Shown: positions 1 through 8,380 of the stretch, one piece after another
How the letters are laid out: each line of letters begins with the position of its first letter
How positions within the stretch are numbered: the stretch's first letter is position 1
Origin: Paraburkholderia nodosa
Lineage (GTDB): Bacteria > Pseudomonadota > Gammaproteobacteria > Burkholderiales > Burkholderiaceae
Direction: 5' to 3'
DNA: 64,000 bases
NCBI RefSeq assembly: GCF_001718195.1
Contig: NZ_MCNV01000006.1
Coordinates: 1 to 64,000 of the forward strand
Notes under the pieces: generated by a model
Database searches by the model: none
What the model saw: the letters and a program-made list of their open reading frames with translations, nothing else
What the model was told of the DNA's origin: nothing
Made by a program: the position numbers and the translations under genes

Positions 1-255
1 TTCGGTCTCTCTCGAGACCGGTCGCTCACTCAAAGCTGACAGGTTCTGAATAAATTCAAAAACCTGACTTACTTTAGTGTGAGACTCTTGATACTTTTGC
101 TGCTCCCGGCTTCATTCCGAAGAACGAGGCCGGGTCGCCACCGCATCAAGCGCCCACACTTATCGGCTGTAAATTTTTAAAGATCGATCGCGAAAGCGCC
201 GTTAAAACTGCTCAACTACCGGCTTCTTTCTGCGTTGCTGCGTCAGCAGCAGAGA
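1..255 (-). other. rRNA operon 5' leader (16S gene lies beyond the left edge)
   Basis: This stretch reads on the minus strand as the transcribed leader of a ribosomal RNA operon. It holds a boxA antitermination element and follows a near-consensus sigma-70 promoter. Its order and wording match, from memory, the spacer upstream of 16S rRNA in Burkholderia. The 16S gene itself is not in the window and should begin a few tens of bases past base 1. No protein gene with normal codon use was found here; the short open frames are chance. Recognition is from memory of the leader and was not aligned. Confidence 0.8.
170..186 (-). promoter_or_regulatory. boxA antitermination element of the rRNA leader
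   Basis: On the minus strand the sequence reads CGATCTTTAAAAATTTA, very close to the E. coli rrn boxA (TGCTCTTTAACAATTTA). NusB/NusE bind boxA to make RNA polymerase resistant to Rho in rRNA operons. Its place about 70 bases after the predicted start site fits an rrn leader. Confidence 0.75.
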
Positions 256-261
256 AACGAG

Positions 262-290
262 ATTATGAAGAATCTTTTCCGCTTCGTCAA
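262..290 (-). promoter_or_regulatory. rRNA operon sigma-70 promoter
   Basis: The minus strand shows a -35 box TTGACG (285-290), a 17-base spacer and a -10 box CATAAT (262-267). Transcription should start near base 255 and run leftward into the leader and 16S gene. This is one of the strongest-looking promoters in the window, as expected for an rrn operon. Confidence 0.8.
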
Positions 291-394
291 CCCCTTTTCT
301 TCGCTCACCGCTTGAAAAAGCTTGCTGACTCCTGCGTCCGCCGGTTTCCGCGGCGGCCCTCGCTGCCCTGACGTCGGAGACATCGAACTGCGAA

Positions 395-416
395 GGGGGC
401 GAATCTTATCGCCCCC
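395..416 (-). terminator. hairpin between the hydrolase gene and the rRNA promoter
   Basis: An 8-bp perfect stem (GGGGGCGA / TCGCCCCC) with a 6-base loop sits just after the stop of the GDSL hydrolase gene, which is read toward it. No U-run follows, so it is a weak intrinsic terminator at best, but its place would insulate the rRNA promoter. Confidence 0.4.
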
Positions 417-451
417 GCCGGCCCTGTGCAAGGGGGTGGCGAAAATATTCC

Positions 452-1711
452 TCACTTGCGGGTAAGGACCTCCAGCGGCACCGCATTCGCCATCGCCGCG
501 TAGCCCGCATCGCTTGGGTGGATGTGGTCGCCACTGTCATAGCCGTAACGCAGTCGCGCCGGATCTGCCGGGTCCCGCAGCGCGGCATCGAAGTCGACCA
601 CGCCGTCGAACGCCCCGCTCGTCCGAATCCACTGGTTCACCGCCGTGCGGATTGCCTCGCGCTCCGGCGGCAGTGAAGCTGGCGTGAGTGTCGCGCCGAA
701 AATGCGCACGCCGCGCCCATGTGCCTGCGCGATCACGCGGCGGTAGCCCGCGATCAGGTCGTTCGCGTCCACGTGCGTATGAGGAAAGTCGCAGTCGAGG
801 CCCGATCGCGCCGGCATCGCCTGGAAGTTGATGTCGTTGATGCCGATGAGCACCACCACGGTCTTCACGCCCGGATGGCCGAGTGCGTCGCGGCCAAAGC
901 GCCGCTCGAGCGCCTCGCCATAGCAAGGCGAATCGCTCAGCAGCCGGTTGCCGCTGATCCCGAGATCGATCACGCCGAGATCCGTGCGCTGCGACTGGGC
1001 GATGCGGCGCGCCAACGCGTCCGGCCAGCGACGGTTCTGGTTGAGCGAGGAACGCATGCCATCGGTAATAGAATCGCCGATCGCCGCGACTGTCGACGCC
1101 CCCGGCGCCTCGACCGCCAGCCCCGTCACCCACGCGTACTGCGTAAAGCGCTGGGTGAACGCGCCAATCGACGGATCGGCGACGTGATTGCCCGGACGAG
1201 AGACGTAATTCACCTGGCTCGCCACGCGGTGCCACGCAACCATCTTTTGCTCGGCTCCCATATAGGAGCTGATCGCGTACGGCGCGTGCGCCTTCAGATC
1301 GATCTGGACCGGATCGCTATCGAGCGCCGCGCCGGGCGGCACCGACACCGACGCCCGCCCGCCGAAGGTCACGTGCACCGTGCCCGCCTCGCTCGCCGCC
1401 GCGCCGCCGGCCGACGGTGCAATCGCCATCGCCTCGATCACGAGCGGCGTGCGCCCATAGAGATTGCTCACATGCACCCGCGCGACCGTGCCGCCCAGCG
1501 TCGGATACACGATCTGGCGAACGGTACGTCCGGCCACCTCGGGCGCACGGTACAGCGCAGGGAGCGCGTCGCGCTCGGGAATCGACTGCAGCGGCGTCGC
1601 CCAGCTCGTGACCCAGGGGCTCGGGGCTTGATCCGCGAACGCCGGAGACGTGGCGCCAAGCGAAATGAACAAAGCGGTCGCGGCCGCGAGGGGAGCAAAA
1701 GAAATCTTCAT
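452..1711 (-). CDS. Secreted SGNH/GDSL-family hydrolase
   Basis: The 419-residue protein begins with a clear Sec signal peptide (residues 1-27, ending near AFA|DQ). The frame stays open upstream, but this ATG gives the signal peptide its proper N-terminus, so it was chosen over an upstream GTG/ATG. An N-terminal beta-rich region (about 30-200) precedes the SGNH domain. The block I nucleophile Ser is S214 in AAIGDSITDG, and the block V pair is D395 and H398 in DHIHPSDAGY. The family includes secreted esterases, lipases and carbohydrate deacetylases; the substrate cannot be told. It stands alone between the rRNA promoter and the paa operon and is read away from paa. Confidence 0.88.
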   Translation of the reverse strand: MKISFAPLAAATALFISLGATSPAFADQAPSPWVTSWATPLQSIPERDALPALYRAPEVAGRTVRQIVYPTLGGTVARVHVSNLYGRTPLVIEAMAIAPSAGGAAASEAGTVHVTFGGRASVSVPPGAALDSDPVQIDLKAHAPYAISSYMGAEQKMVAWHRVASQVNYVSRPGNHVADPSIGAFTQRFTQYAWVTGLAVEAPGASTVAAIGDSITDGMRSSLNQNRRWPDALARRIAQSQRTDLGVIDLGISGNRLLSDSPCYGEALERRFGRDALGHPGVKTVVVLIGINDINFQAMPARSGLDCDFPHTHVDANDLIAGYRRVIAQAHGRGVRIFGATLTPASLPPEREAIRTAVNQWIRTSGAFDGVVDFDAALRDPADPARLRYGYDSGDHIHPSDAGYAAMANAVPLEVLTRK

Positions 1712-1913
1712 CCGTGAACGAGTGCGCAGGCAAAGGGGCATTGTGCCCCATGGCCCGGTGCGCAGCCTTCCATCCACCTGACAATCCAGCGCACGAAACC
1801 ACGCGAAACCCACGCACAAGCCGCCCGCACCAACAAATCCCAGGCATTCCTGCTGCTACCCCACTAAAACTCAGCGGTAGACCCGATTTCTTTGCCCTAC
1901 CTCAAAAAATTCA

Positions 1914-1941
1914 TTTACCGACCGGTCGGTTGGTTTATACT
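1914..1941 (+). promoter_or_regulatory. paaA promoter with 14-bp palindromic operator (probable PaaR site)
   Basis: A -35-like TTTACC (1914-1919) is followed after 16 bases by a -10 TATACT (1936-1941). The spacer is filled by a perfect palindrome, ACCGACCGGTCGGT (1917-1930). A TetR dimer bound there would block RNA polymerase. This matches the kind of operator described for the TetR-type PaaR of betaproteobacteria, whose likely gene lies at 6765-7367. In that model phenylacetyl-CoA relieves repression. Binding is inferred. Confidence 0.78.
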
Positions 1942-1975
1942 GCGCGACATACCCAACTTCGACGAGAGCGTCTCC

Positions 1976-2974
1976 ATGTACACGCAATCCCTCGACATCC
2001 CCGGCAACGTTGCCCCGCTCGGCGCGGACGCAACCTCGCCGGAGCAGGCGCAGTTCGACGCCATCATGGCCGCCGACGGCAAGATCGAGCCGCAGGACTG
2101 GATGCCCGAAGCCTATCGCAAGACGCTCGTGCGCCAGATCTCGCAGCATGCGCACTCGGAAGTCGTCGGCATGCTGCCGGAAGGCAACTGGATCTCGCGC
2201 GCGCCTAGCCTCAAGCGCAAGGCGATCCTGCTCGCCAAGGTGCAGGACGAAGCAGGCCACGGCCTCTATCTGTATAGCGCGGCGGAAACGCTCGGCGTTT
2301 CGCGCGACCAGCTCGTCGACGCCCTGCACGCCGGCAAGGCCAAGTATTCGAGCATCTTCAATTACCCGACGCCCACGTGGGCCGATGTCGGCGTGATCGG
2401 CTGGCTCGTGGACGGCGCGGCGATCATGAACCAGATCCCGCTGTGCCGCTGCACGTATGGCCCGTACGCGCGCGCCATGATCCGCATCTGCAAGGAAGAG
2501 TCGTTCCACCAGCGTCAGGGCTTCGACGCGCTGCTCGCCATGATGAGCGGCACCGAAACGCAGCGCGAACTCGTTCAGCAGTCCGTGAACCGCTGGTGGT
2601 GGCCGGTGCTGATGATGTTCGGCCCGAGCGACGCCGATTCGGTCCACAGCAACCAGTCCGCCAAATGGGGCATCAAGCGCATTTCGAACGACGACCTGCG
2701 CCAGAAGTTCGTCGATGCGACGGTCGAGCAGGCGAAGGTGCTGGGAGTCACGCTGCCCGATCCCGATCTGAAATGGAACGAAGCGCGCGGCCACTACGAC
2801 TACGGCACGATCGACTGGGAAGAATTCTGGCGCGTCGTGAACGGCGACGGCCCGTGCAACCGCGAGCGTCTCGGCACGCGCGTGAAGGCGCACAACGAAG
2901 GCGCGTGGGTGCGCGAAGCCGCCCTCGCCCACGCCGAAAAGCAACGTCAGCGCGCCGAAAAGCACGCAGCTTGA
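1976..2974 (+). CDS. paaA: 1,2-phenylacetyl-CoA epoxidase, catalytic subunit A
   Basis: PaaA is the di-iron oxygenase subunit of the PaaABC(D)E complex, which epoxidises phenylacetyl-CoA with O2 and NADPH in the cytoplasm as the first ring-attacking step of the phenylacetate pathway. The 332-residue protein carries two ExxH iron-binding motifs, E92-AG-H95 (DEAGHG) and E175-SF-H178 (EESFHQ), the four-helix-bundle signature. The ATG at 1976 begins the conserved N-terminus and lies 35 bases after the -10 box; the open frame upstream runs through the promoter. It is the first gene of paaABCDE. It is slightly longer than E. coli PaaA (309 residues), as usual in Burkholderia. Confidence 0.97.
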   Translation: MYTQSLDIPGNVAPLGADATSPEQAQFDAIMAADGKIEPQDWMPEAYRKTLVRQISQHAHSEVVGMLPEGNWISRAPSLKRKAILLAKVQDEAGHGLYLYSAAETLGVSRDQLVDALHAGKAKYSSIFNYPTPTWADVGVIGWLVDGAAIMNQIPLCRCTYGPYARAMIRICKEESFHQRQGFDALLAMMSGTETQRELVQQSVNRWWWPVLMMFGPSDADSVHSNQSAKWGIKRISNDDLRQKFVDATVEQAKVLGVTLPDPDLKWNEARGHYDYGTIDWEEFWRVVNGDGPCNRERLGTRVKAHNEGAWVREAALAHAEKQRQRAEKHAA

Positions 2975-3014
2975 GCACACCTCATACATGAATCAGGAAG
3001 GAAGGAGATCCACG

Positions 3015-3299
3015 ATGAACAAGGAATGGCCGATCTGGGAAGTGTTCGTGCGTAGCAAGCAGGGCCTCGACCACAAGCACTGTGGCAGCCTGCACGCCTC
3101 CGACGCCTCGATGGCGCTGCGCATGGCGCGCGACGTCTACACGCGCCGCCAGGAAGGCGTGAGCATCTGGGTGGTGCCGTCGTCGGCAATTACGGCATCG
3201 GATCCGAACGAAAAGGCCGAGCTCTTCGAGCCGGCCGGCGACAAGATCTATCGCCACCCGACGTTCTACACGCTGCCCGACGAAGTCAACCACATGTAA
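3015..3299 (+). CDS. paaB: 1,2-phenylacetyl-CoA epoxidase, subunit B
   Basis: This small 94-residue protein has the PaaB family start (MNKEWPIWEVFVRSKQG). PaaB bridges the PaaA/PaaC heterodimers in the epoxidase complex and is needed for assembly; it carries no catalytic centre. A strong ribosome site (GAAGGAGAT, 3001-3009) sits just before the ATG at 3015, which rules out the upstream in-frame ATG at 2988. It starts 40 bases after paaA and is followed closely by paaC. Confidence 0.96.
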   Translation: MNKEWPIWEVFVRSKQGLDHKHCGSLHASDASMALRMARDVYTRRQEGVSIWVVPSSAITASDPNEKAELFEPAGDKIYRHPTFYTLPDEVNHM

Positions 3300-3308
3300 G
3301 AGCGCAAC

Positions 3309-4115
3309 ATGACGACGCCCACGCCTGAACAACTCGCGTACGTGCTGCGCCTCGCCGATACGGCGCTGATCCTCGGTCAGCGCAATACGGAATGGTGCGG
3401 CCACGGCCCGATCCTCGAAGAAGACATCGCGCTCGCCAACATGAGCCTCGACCTGATCGGTCAGGCGCGCCTGCTCTACACGCATGCCGCCACGCTCGAA
3501 AAGGCCCTCACCGGCCGCGAGCGCACGGAGGACGACTACGCCTACTTCCGCGCCGAGCGCGAGTTCGCGAACTACACGCTCGCAGAACTGCCGCACTTCG
3601 GCCCGCTCGCCGGCACGACGCATTCGGCCAACGACTACGCCGTGACGATCGTGCGCAATTTCCTCTACGCCACGCTGATGGGGCATCTGTGGACCGCGCT
3701 GCTGCGCTCCGCCGACCCGCAACTGGCCGCAATCGCCGAGCGCTCGATCAAGGAAACGCGCTACCACGTGCACCATGCGCGCGAGTGGCTGATCCGTTTC
3801 GGCGACGGCACCGACGAATCGCACCGCCGCGCCCAGGCCGCCATCGACTGGCTGATGCCGTACACGCGGGAATTCTTCAGCACCGATGCCGTGGAAACGG
3901 CCGTGGCCGAAGCCGGCATCGCGCCGCTCGCCGCACAGTTCGAAGCGGCGTGGCGCACCGACGTGGAAGCCGCGCTCGAAGAAGCCACGCTCGCCATGCC
4001 CGCGCCGGTGTTGCACGTCACGACCGGCAAGCACGGCGAGCACTCGGAGCACATGGGTTTCGTGCTGGCCGAGATGCAGAGCCTCGCGCGCCAGCACCCG
4101 GACGCGCGCTGGTAA
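3309..4115 (+). CDS. paaC: 1,2-phenylacetyl-CoA epoxidase, structural subunit C
   Basis: The 268-residue protein is the PaaA-like but non-catalytic partner subunit of the epoxidase. It shows the family block LGQRNTEWCGHGPILEEDIA near residues 22-41 and an all-helical fold. In the known complexes PaaC pairs with PaaA and holds it in the active form. The gene starts 9 bases after paaB and ends 29 bases before paaD. Confidence 0.96.
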   Translation: MTTPTPEQLAYVLRLADTALILGQRNTEWCGHGPILEEDIALANMSLDLIGQARLLYTHAATLEKALTGRERTEDDYAYFRAEREFANYTLAELPHFGPLAGTTHSANDYAVTIVRNFLYATLMGHLWTALLRSADPQLAAIAERSIKETRYHVHHAREWLIRFGDGTDESHRRAQAAIDWLMPYTREFFSTDAVETAVAEAGIAPLAAQFEAAWRTDVEAALEEATLAMPAPVLHVTTGKHGEHSEHMGFVLAEMQSLARQHPDARW

Positions 4116-4144
4116 GCACCCCCGCAGGAACAAAGGAAGTCACG

Positions 4145-4678
4145 ATGCAAGCAACGGCAGATCACGCGCTCGAACGCGCCTGGGAAGTGCTGGAATCGGT
4201 GCCCGATCCGGAGATTCCGGTCGTGTCGATCCGCGAACTGGGCATTCTGCGCGACGTGCGCCGCGCCGACGACGGCCAGATCGAAGTGGTCATCACGCCC
4301 ACCTACTCCGGCTGCCCGGCGATGTCGCAGATCGCGGAGGACGTCGCGCACGCGCTCGACGCCGCCGCGCTCGCGCCCTACCGCATCGCGACGACCCTCA
4401 CGCCCGCGTGGACCACCGACTGGATCACCGACGAAGCGCGCGAGAAGCTGCGCGCCTATGGCATCGCGCCGCCCACAGGCAACTGCGGCTCCGCGCCTCG
4501 ATCGGCCGAACAGCCGATCACCTTCATCGCGAAACCGAAGCCGTTGCCCGCGCCCGCCTGCCCGCACTGCGGCTCGCAGCACACCGAACGCCTCGCGCAG
4601 TTCGGCTCGACCGCGTGCAAGGCGCTCTACCGCTGCATCGACTGCCGCGAACCCTTCGACTACTTCAAACCGTACTGA
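4145..4678 (+). CDS. paaD: Phenylacetate pathway Fe-S maturation protein PaaD (SufT/MIP18-like)
   Basis: The 177-residue protein has an N-terminal DUF59/MIP18 domain (VPDPEIPVVSIRELGIL, about residues 19-35; SGCPAM loop near 60). Its C-terminal zinc-ribbon-like part has CPHCGS and CIDC pairs. PaaD is thought to help mature the Fe-S centre of the epoxidase reductase PaaE rather than to be part of the enzyme. The ATG at 4145 follows a GGAAGTCACG ribosome site. The stop is separated from the paaE start by a single base, so translation is probably coupled. Confidence 0.94.
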   Translation: MQATADHALERAWEVLESVPDPEIPVVSIRELGILRDVRRADDGQIEVVITPTYSGCPAMSQIAEDVAHALDAAALAPYRIATTLTPAWTTDWITDEAREKLRAYGIAPPTGNCGSAPRSAEQPITFIAKPKPLPAPACPHCGSQHTERLAQFGSTACKALYRCIDCREPFDYFKPY

Positions 4679-4679
4679 T

Positions 4680-5768
4680 ATGGCCACTCCGCAATTCCAT
4701 TCGCTGCGCATCCGCGAAGTGCGGCCCGAAACCGCGGACGCGGTCTCTGTCGCTTTCGAAGTCCCGCCCGAGCTGCGCGAGGCGTTTCGCTTCACCCAGG
4801 GGCAGTTCGTGACGCTCAAGACGCACATCGATGGCGAAGAAACGCGTCGTTCGTACTCGATCTGCGTGGGCGTCACCGACTACGACCGCGATGGGGAGCT
4901 GCGCATCGGCATCAAGCGCGTGCGCGGCGGGCGTTTTTCGAACTTCGCGTTCGACCAGCTCGCGCCCGGCCACGAGATCGACGTGATGACGCCCGATGGC
5001 CGCTTTTTCACGCACCTGAATGCCGAGCACGGCAAGCACTACGTGGCGTTCTCGGGCGGTTCGGGCATCACGCCCGTGCTCGCGATCATCAAGACGACGC
5101 TCGAAACGGAGCCGCGCAGCGCGTTCACGCTCGTGTACGGCAACCGCAGCGTCGACTCGATCATGTTCGCCGAAGAGCTGGAAGACCTGAAGAACCGCTT
5201 CATGAGCCGCTTCCGCCTCTATCACGTGCTCTCGGACGACCTGCAGGACGTCGAGCTCTTCAACGGCGTGCTCGATCAGGCCAAGTGCGCGGCGTTCCTC
5301 GAAACGCTATTGCCCGCCGACGAGATCGACGAAGCCTTCATCTGCGGCCCCGGCCCGATGATGGACGCCGCCGAAGCCGCGTTCAAGGACGCGGGCGTAC
5401 CGCCGCAGAAGGTGCACGTGGAGCGCTTCGGCTCGCCGCTGCCGCAGGCGGGCGTGCCGAACGTCGAGATCACCGAAAACACGCCGGCGGCCGACCTCGA
5501 AATCGTCATCGACGGCAAGAAGCGCAAGATGCGCCTGCCATACGAGGGCGTAAGCCTGCTCGACGTCGGCCTGAAGGCGGGTCTGGCGCTGCCTTACGCG
5601 TGCAAGGGCGGCGTGTGCTGCACCTGCCGCGCCAAGGTGCTCGAAGGCGAAGTGAAGATGGACAAGAACTACACGCTCGAGGAGCAGGAGGTGAAGGACG
5701 GCTTCGTGCTCACCTGCCAGTGCCATCCGGTGAGTGAGCGTGTGGTCGTGAGTTTCGACGAACGTTAA
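4680..5768 (+). CDS. paaE: 1,2-phenylacetyl-CoA epoxidase, NADPH reductase subunit E
   Basis: The 362-residue reductase passes electrons from NADPH through FAD and a plant-type 2Fe-2S cluster to PaaA. The N-terminal part is a ferredoxin-NADP reductase module with the FAD motif RRSYSICVG (near residue 57) and an NADP part (SGGSGITP, CGPGPM). The C-terminal ferredoxin domain has cysteines C308-x4-C313-x2-C316-x29-C346. The ATG at 4680 starts one base after the paaD stop. It is the last gene of the operon, before the strong hairpin at 5823. The genes for ligase PaaK and the later steps (paaFGHZ) are not in this window. Confidence 0.97.
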   Translation: MATPQFHSLRIREVRPETADAVSVAFEVPPELREAFRFTQGQFVTLKTHIDGEETRRSYSICVGVTDYDRDGELRIGIKRVRGGRFSNFAFDQLAPGHEIDVMTPDGRFFTHLNAEHGKHYVAFSGGSGITPVLAIIKTTLETEPRSAFTLVYGNRSVDSIMFAEELEDLKNRFMSRFRLYHVLSDDLQDVELFNGVLDQAKCAAFLETLLPADEIDEAFICGPGPMMDAAEAAFKDAGVPPQKVHVERFGSPLPQAGVPNVEITENTPAADLEIVIDGKKRKMRLPYEGVSLLDVGLKAGLALPYACKGGVCCTCRAKVLEGEVKMDKNYTLEEQEVKDGFVLTCQCHPVSERVVVSFDER

Positions 5769-5822
5769 GGCGTTAGAGCAACAGCACGCTTTCGGCCCGC
5801 AGGCGATCCGCTTACACTAGGG

Positions 5823-5876
5823 GCCGCCCGCGGGTGTTGCAGCGCAGCGCTGCAGCACCCGCGGGCGGCTCCTTTT
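5823..5876 (+). terminator. Rho-independent terminator of the paa operon
   Basis: A very long stem of 22 bp (arms 5823-5844 and 5848-5869, one G-T pair) with a tiny loop is followed by CCTTTT. It sits 55 bases after the paaE stop and separates paaABCDE from the DUF1835 gene. Confidence 0.9.
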
Positions 5877-5933
5877 GTTATTTGCGTGCTTTCGGGCTTA
5901 CAGGGCGTTCAGCGTGAACGCAACGAGTTGTCG

Positions 5934-6758
5934 ATGACCACGATTCACCTCATTTACGGCGAGCCGGCCGTGACGGCGCTACGACAGGCTCTCGAAGCGG
6001 CAGGCCGTCCGGACCGCGTGATCGCCCTGCGCGACGACCTGACGGTCGGTCCGTTGCGCGACATCGACGTGGCGGGCGACCCAGGCGTCGCGCAACGCGC
6101 CGCCTTCTGGGAGCGCCTGAGCGATGCGCCGCCAACCCTCGCCCACGACGACTGTGCGGCGCTGGGTGCGCTCGAAGCCGACGATTCCCACGTGGTGTTC
6201 TGGCACACGCACGACGCCGCCCACCAGCTCGCGTTGCGGCGGGTCTGCTACCGCTTGCGCGACGTCCCGCAGCGCCTGAATGAAGTGCGTCTGACTGCCG
6301 ACGAAATTTCGGGCCCGAACGCTGCAACCCGCATCGAGGCGCGCTTGCCGGACGCCGCGCCGATCTCGGTCCTGCGCATCACGCGTCTCGCGCTGGAGTG
6401 GCAGGAAGCCAAGTTCGCCAATGGCGAGACGCGCCGCTGGCGCGACAACACCTTTACGAGCGGCACGTGGAGCGACCTCGACGCCATGATCCTCGACGTG
6501 CTCGACGCCCATGAAGACCGTCCGGCGGACGCATCCTGGCTCGCCAGCGACGTGCTCGGCGCAGCCCTCACGCGTGGCGGCGCCGGCTTCACGGTTGGCG
6601 AGCCGGTCGTGCTGTGGCGCCTGCGCGAGTTGTGCGCGGCCGAAGAACTGCGCCTGCGCGACGATATGTGCGCCGCCTGCGCCCCGCTCGCCGCTGCCGC
6701 GCGCGCCGCGCGTCCGCCGCTGCCGCAAACCGCCGCGCACCTTTCCCTCCCCCGCTGA
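5934..6758 (+). CDS. DUF1835 domain protein of unknown function
   Basis: The 274-residue protein opens with the DUF1835 signature (IHLIYGEPAVTALRQAL, then VIALRDDLTVGPL), probably a small Rossmann-like domain. The later part (about 130-270) resembles the DUF3658-like companion region. No function is established for the family. The ATG at 5934 begins the conserved block; an in-frame ATG 16 codons upstream overlaps no clear ribosome site. It lies between the paa terminator and the TetR gene, only 6 bases before the latter, so the two are probably cotranscribed. Whether it serves phenylacetate metabolism is unknown. Confidence 0.8.
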   Translation: MTTIHLIYGEPAVTALRQALEAAGRPDRVIALRDDLTVGPLRDIDVAGDPGVAQRAAFWERLSDAPPTLAHDDCAALGALEADDSHVVFWHTHDAAHQLALRRVCYRLRDVPQRLNEVRLTADEISGPNAATRIEARLPDAAPISVLRITRLALEWQEAKFANGETRRWRDNTFTSGTWSDLDAMILDVLDAHEDRPADASWLASDVLGAALTRGGAGFTVGEPVVLWRLRELCAAEELRLRDDMCAACAPLAAAARAARPPLPQTAAHLSLPR

Positions 6759-6764
6759 ATTCCC

Positions 6765-7367
6765 ATGGCACGCACCCGAGCGCCCGACCACGAAACCCAA
6801 CGCGACCAGATCCTCGAGCTCGCCGCCGCCAAATTTGCGCAGACGAGCTACCCGAGCACCTCGATGTCGGATCTCGCGGCCGCCAGCGGCACCTCGAAGG
6901 CGCGGCTCTATCACTATTACGAGAGCAAGGAAGCGATCCTCTTCGACCTGCTCGATCGCTACACCAAGCGGCTCATGCTGATCATCGCGGAGGTCGAAGG
7001 CGCAAGCCAGCGGCGCGGTCACGACGAGCGCGAGAGCTTCGCGGAGCTGATTCGCGCGTTTCTCGCCGAGTACGAAACCTCGCACAGCCGCCACGTGGCG
7101 CTCCTGAACGACGTCAAATACCTCGTGGACGCCCAGCGCGAGATCATCCTGAACCGCCAGCGCGACGTGGTCGCCGCATTTACGCGCCAACTCGCGCGCG
7201 CGTATCCGGGCCACGTCACGAGCGAAAACCAGACTGCGCTGACCATGATGGTGTTCGGCATGATCAACTGGACGTTTACGTGGCTCAAACCCGGCGGCCG
7301 CATGGGATATCGCGACTTCGCCGAGCAGGTGATCGCCATGGTCGATCACGGTCTGAAGGGCGCCTGA
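6765..7367 (+). CDS. paaR: TetR-family repressor, probable PaaR
   Basis: The 200-residue protein has an N-terminal TetR helix-turn-helix (about residues 15-60, with STSMSDLAAASGTSKARLYH and the YYESKEAILF block) and an all-helical ligand-binding part. In betaproteobacteria a TetR-type PaaR next to the paa genes represses them until phenylacetyl-CoA forms. The palindrome in the paaA promoter is a fitting target. It follows the DUF1835 gene by 6 bases. The TetR family is certain; the PaaR role is inferred from place and operator type. Confidence 0.85.
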   Translation: MARTRAPDHETQRDQILELAAAKFAQTSYPSTSMSDLAAASGTSKARLYHYYESKEAILFDLLDRYTKRLMLIIAEVEGASQRRGHDERESFAELIRAFLAEYETSHSRHVALLNDVKYLVDAQREIILNRQRDVVAAFTRQLARAYPGHVTSENQTALTMMVFGMINWTFTWLKPGGRMGYRDFAEQVIAMVDHGLKGA

Positions 7368-7579
7368 AGGTGGCTTGGGACGGTGCTCCGGGCGACAGAA
7401 CTTTTCGGGCCAGATTGCTGCAACGCGACATGATGCGTCAGGACAACAGTTGACGAGTCAAACGACCCACTCAGAATAAACCTTAATAATCAGTGGTTTG
7501 CGCTCAGATTTTTATTAATTAGGCGCAACACTCAAATTTGCACTCCGGGTTTTCCCTAGAGCGCACCTAGGGTTTCCGC

Positions 7580-7585
7580 TAGAAT
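7580..7585 (+). promoter_or_regulatory. possible -10 box for the GNAT gene
   Basis: TAGAAT lies 47 bases before the GNAT start codon. It is preceded by an inverted repeat CCCTAG-N7-CTAGGG (7554-7572) that could be an operator. No good -35 box is seen, so the promoter is tentative. Confidence 0.3.
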
Positions 7586-7632
7586 GCGTTTTGCGCTGCA
7601 TCATGCGGCATGCATTTTAAGGAGAACCCACC

Positions 7633-8298
7633 ATGAACCCGCTTTCGACCCAAGCCAACGTGCCGATCATATCGTCCGTTCGTCCGCTGACGTCCGGTCA
7701 TGCGCCCGTCATGGTGCGAGTGCTCACCTCGGCAGACCGCGAACGCCTGCTCGCGCACTTCCTCTCGCTCGACAGCGATGACCGTCTGCTGCGCTTCGGC
7801 CAGGCCGCGCCGGACCACGTGATCGAAAAGTACGTGCGCTCGATGGACTTCACGCGCGACACCGTGTTCGGCGTGTTCAACCATCAGCTGCAACTCGTGG
7901 GCGTCGGCCATCTGGCCTACCTGCCGGCGGACGGCAACGGCCGCACGGCCGAGTTCGGCGTGTCCGTGCTGGAAAGCGCGCGCGGCCAGGGCATCGGCTC
8001 GAAGCTGTTCGAGCGCGCCGCCATCCGCAGCCGCAACACGCACGTCACCACGCTCTACATGCACTGCCTGTCGCGCAACTCGACGATGATGCACATCGCG
8101 AAGAAGTCGGGCATGAAGATCGAGTACGCCTACGGCGAAGCCGACGCCTATCTCTCGCTCGAGCCGGCCGACCAGAGCAGCATCATCGCCGAAATGCTCC
8201 AGGAACAGGCCGCCGTGTTCGACTACGCGCTCAAGCGTCAGGCGCGCCAGGCCAGCAAGCTGATGGAATCGATCCTGCCGCAGGCTGTCGCGGCGTGA
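7633..8298 (+). CDS. GNAT-family N-acetyltransferase
   Basis: The 221-residue protein carries a GNAT fold with the acetyl-CoA pyrophosphate loop RGQGIG (residues 117-122) after the typical beta-4 strand (AEFGVSVLESA). Such enzymes move an acetyl group from acetyl-CoA to an amine; the acceptor is not evident. The start has an AAGGAGAA ribosome site (about 7619-7626). It is a single-gene unit ending at the shared terminator at 8330. Upstream lies an AT-rich stretch (about 7480-7530) unlike its surroundings. Confidence 0.88.
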   Translation: MNPLSTQANVPIISSVRPLTSGHAPVMVRVLTSADRERLLAHFLSLDSDDRLLRFGQAAPDHVIEKYVRSMDFTRDTVFGVFNHQLQLVGVGHLAYLPADGNGRTAEFGVSVLESARGQGIGSKLFERAAIRSRNTHVTTLYMHCLSRNSTMMHIAKKSGMKIEYAYGEADAYLSLEPADQSSIIAEMLQEQAAVFDYALKRQARQASKLMESILPQAVAA

Positions 8299-8329
8299 CT
8301 CCTGCCCTTCGGGACAGACTGATGCACTG

Positions 8330-8355
8330 AAAAAGCGGCTTCGGCCGCTTTTTTT
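8330..8355. terminator. bidirectional terminator between the GNAT and Lrp genes
   Basis: The stem AAAAAGCGGC / GCCGCTTTTT with a TTCG tetraloop lies between two convergent genes. The A-run on one side and T-run on the other let it work in both directions. Confidence 0.88.
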
Positions 8356-8380
8356 GCGTCTGCTGCACAGTGCCGCGCAG

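Noticed and set aside
1..451. Short protein-like frames in the rRNA leader and promoter region
   Set aside because: They overlap the rRNA promoter, leader and boxA, and show no family features.
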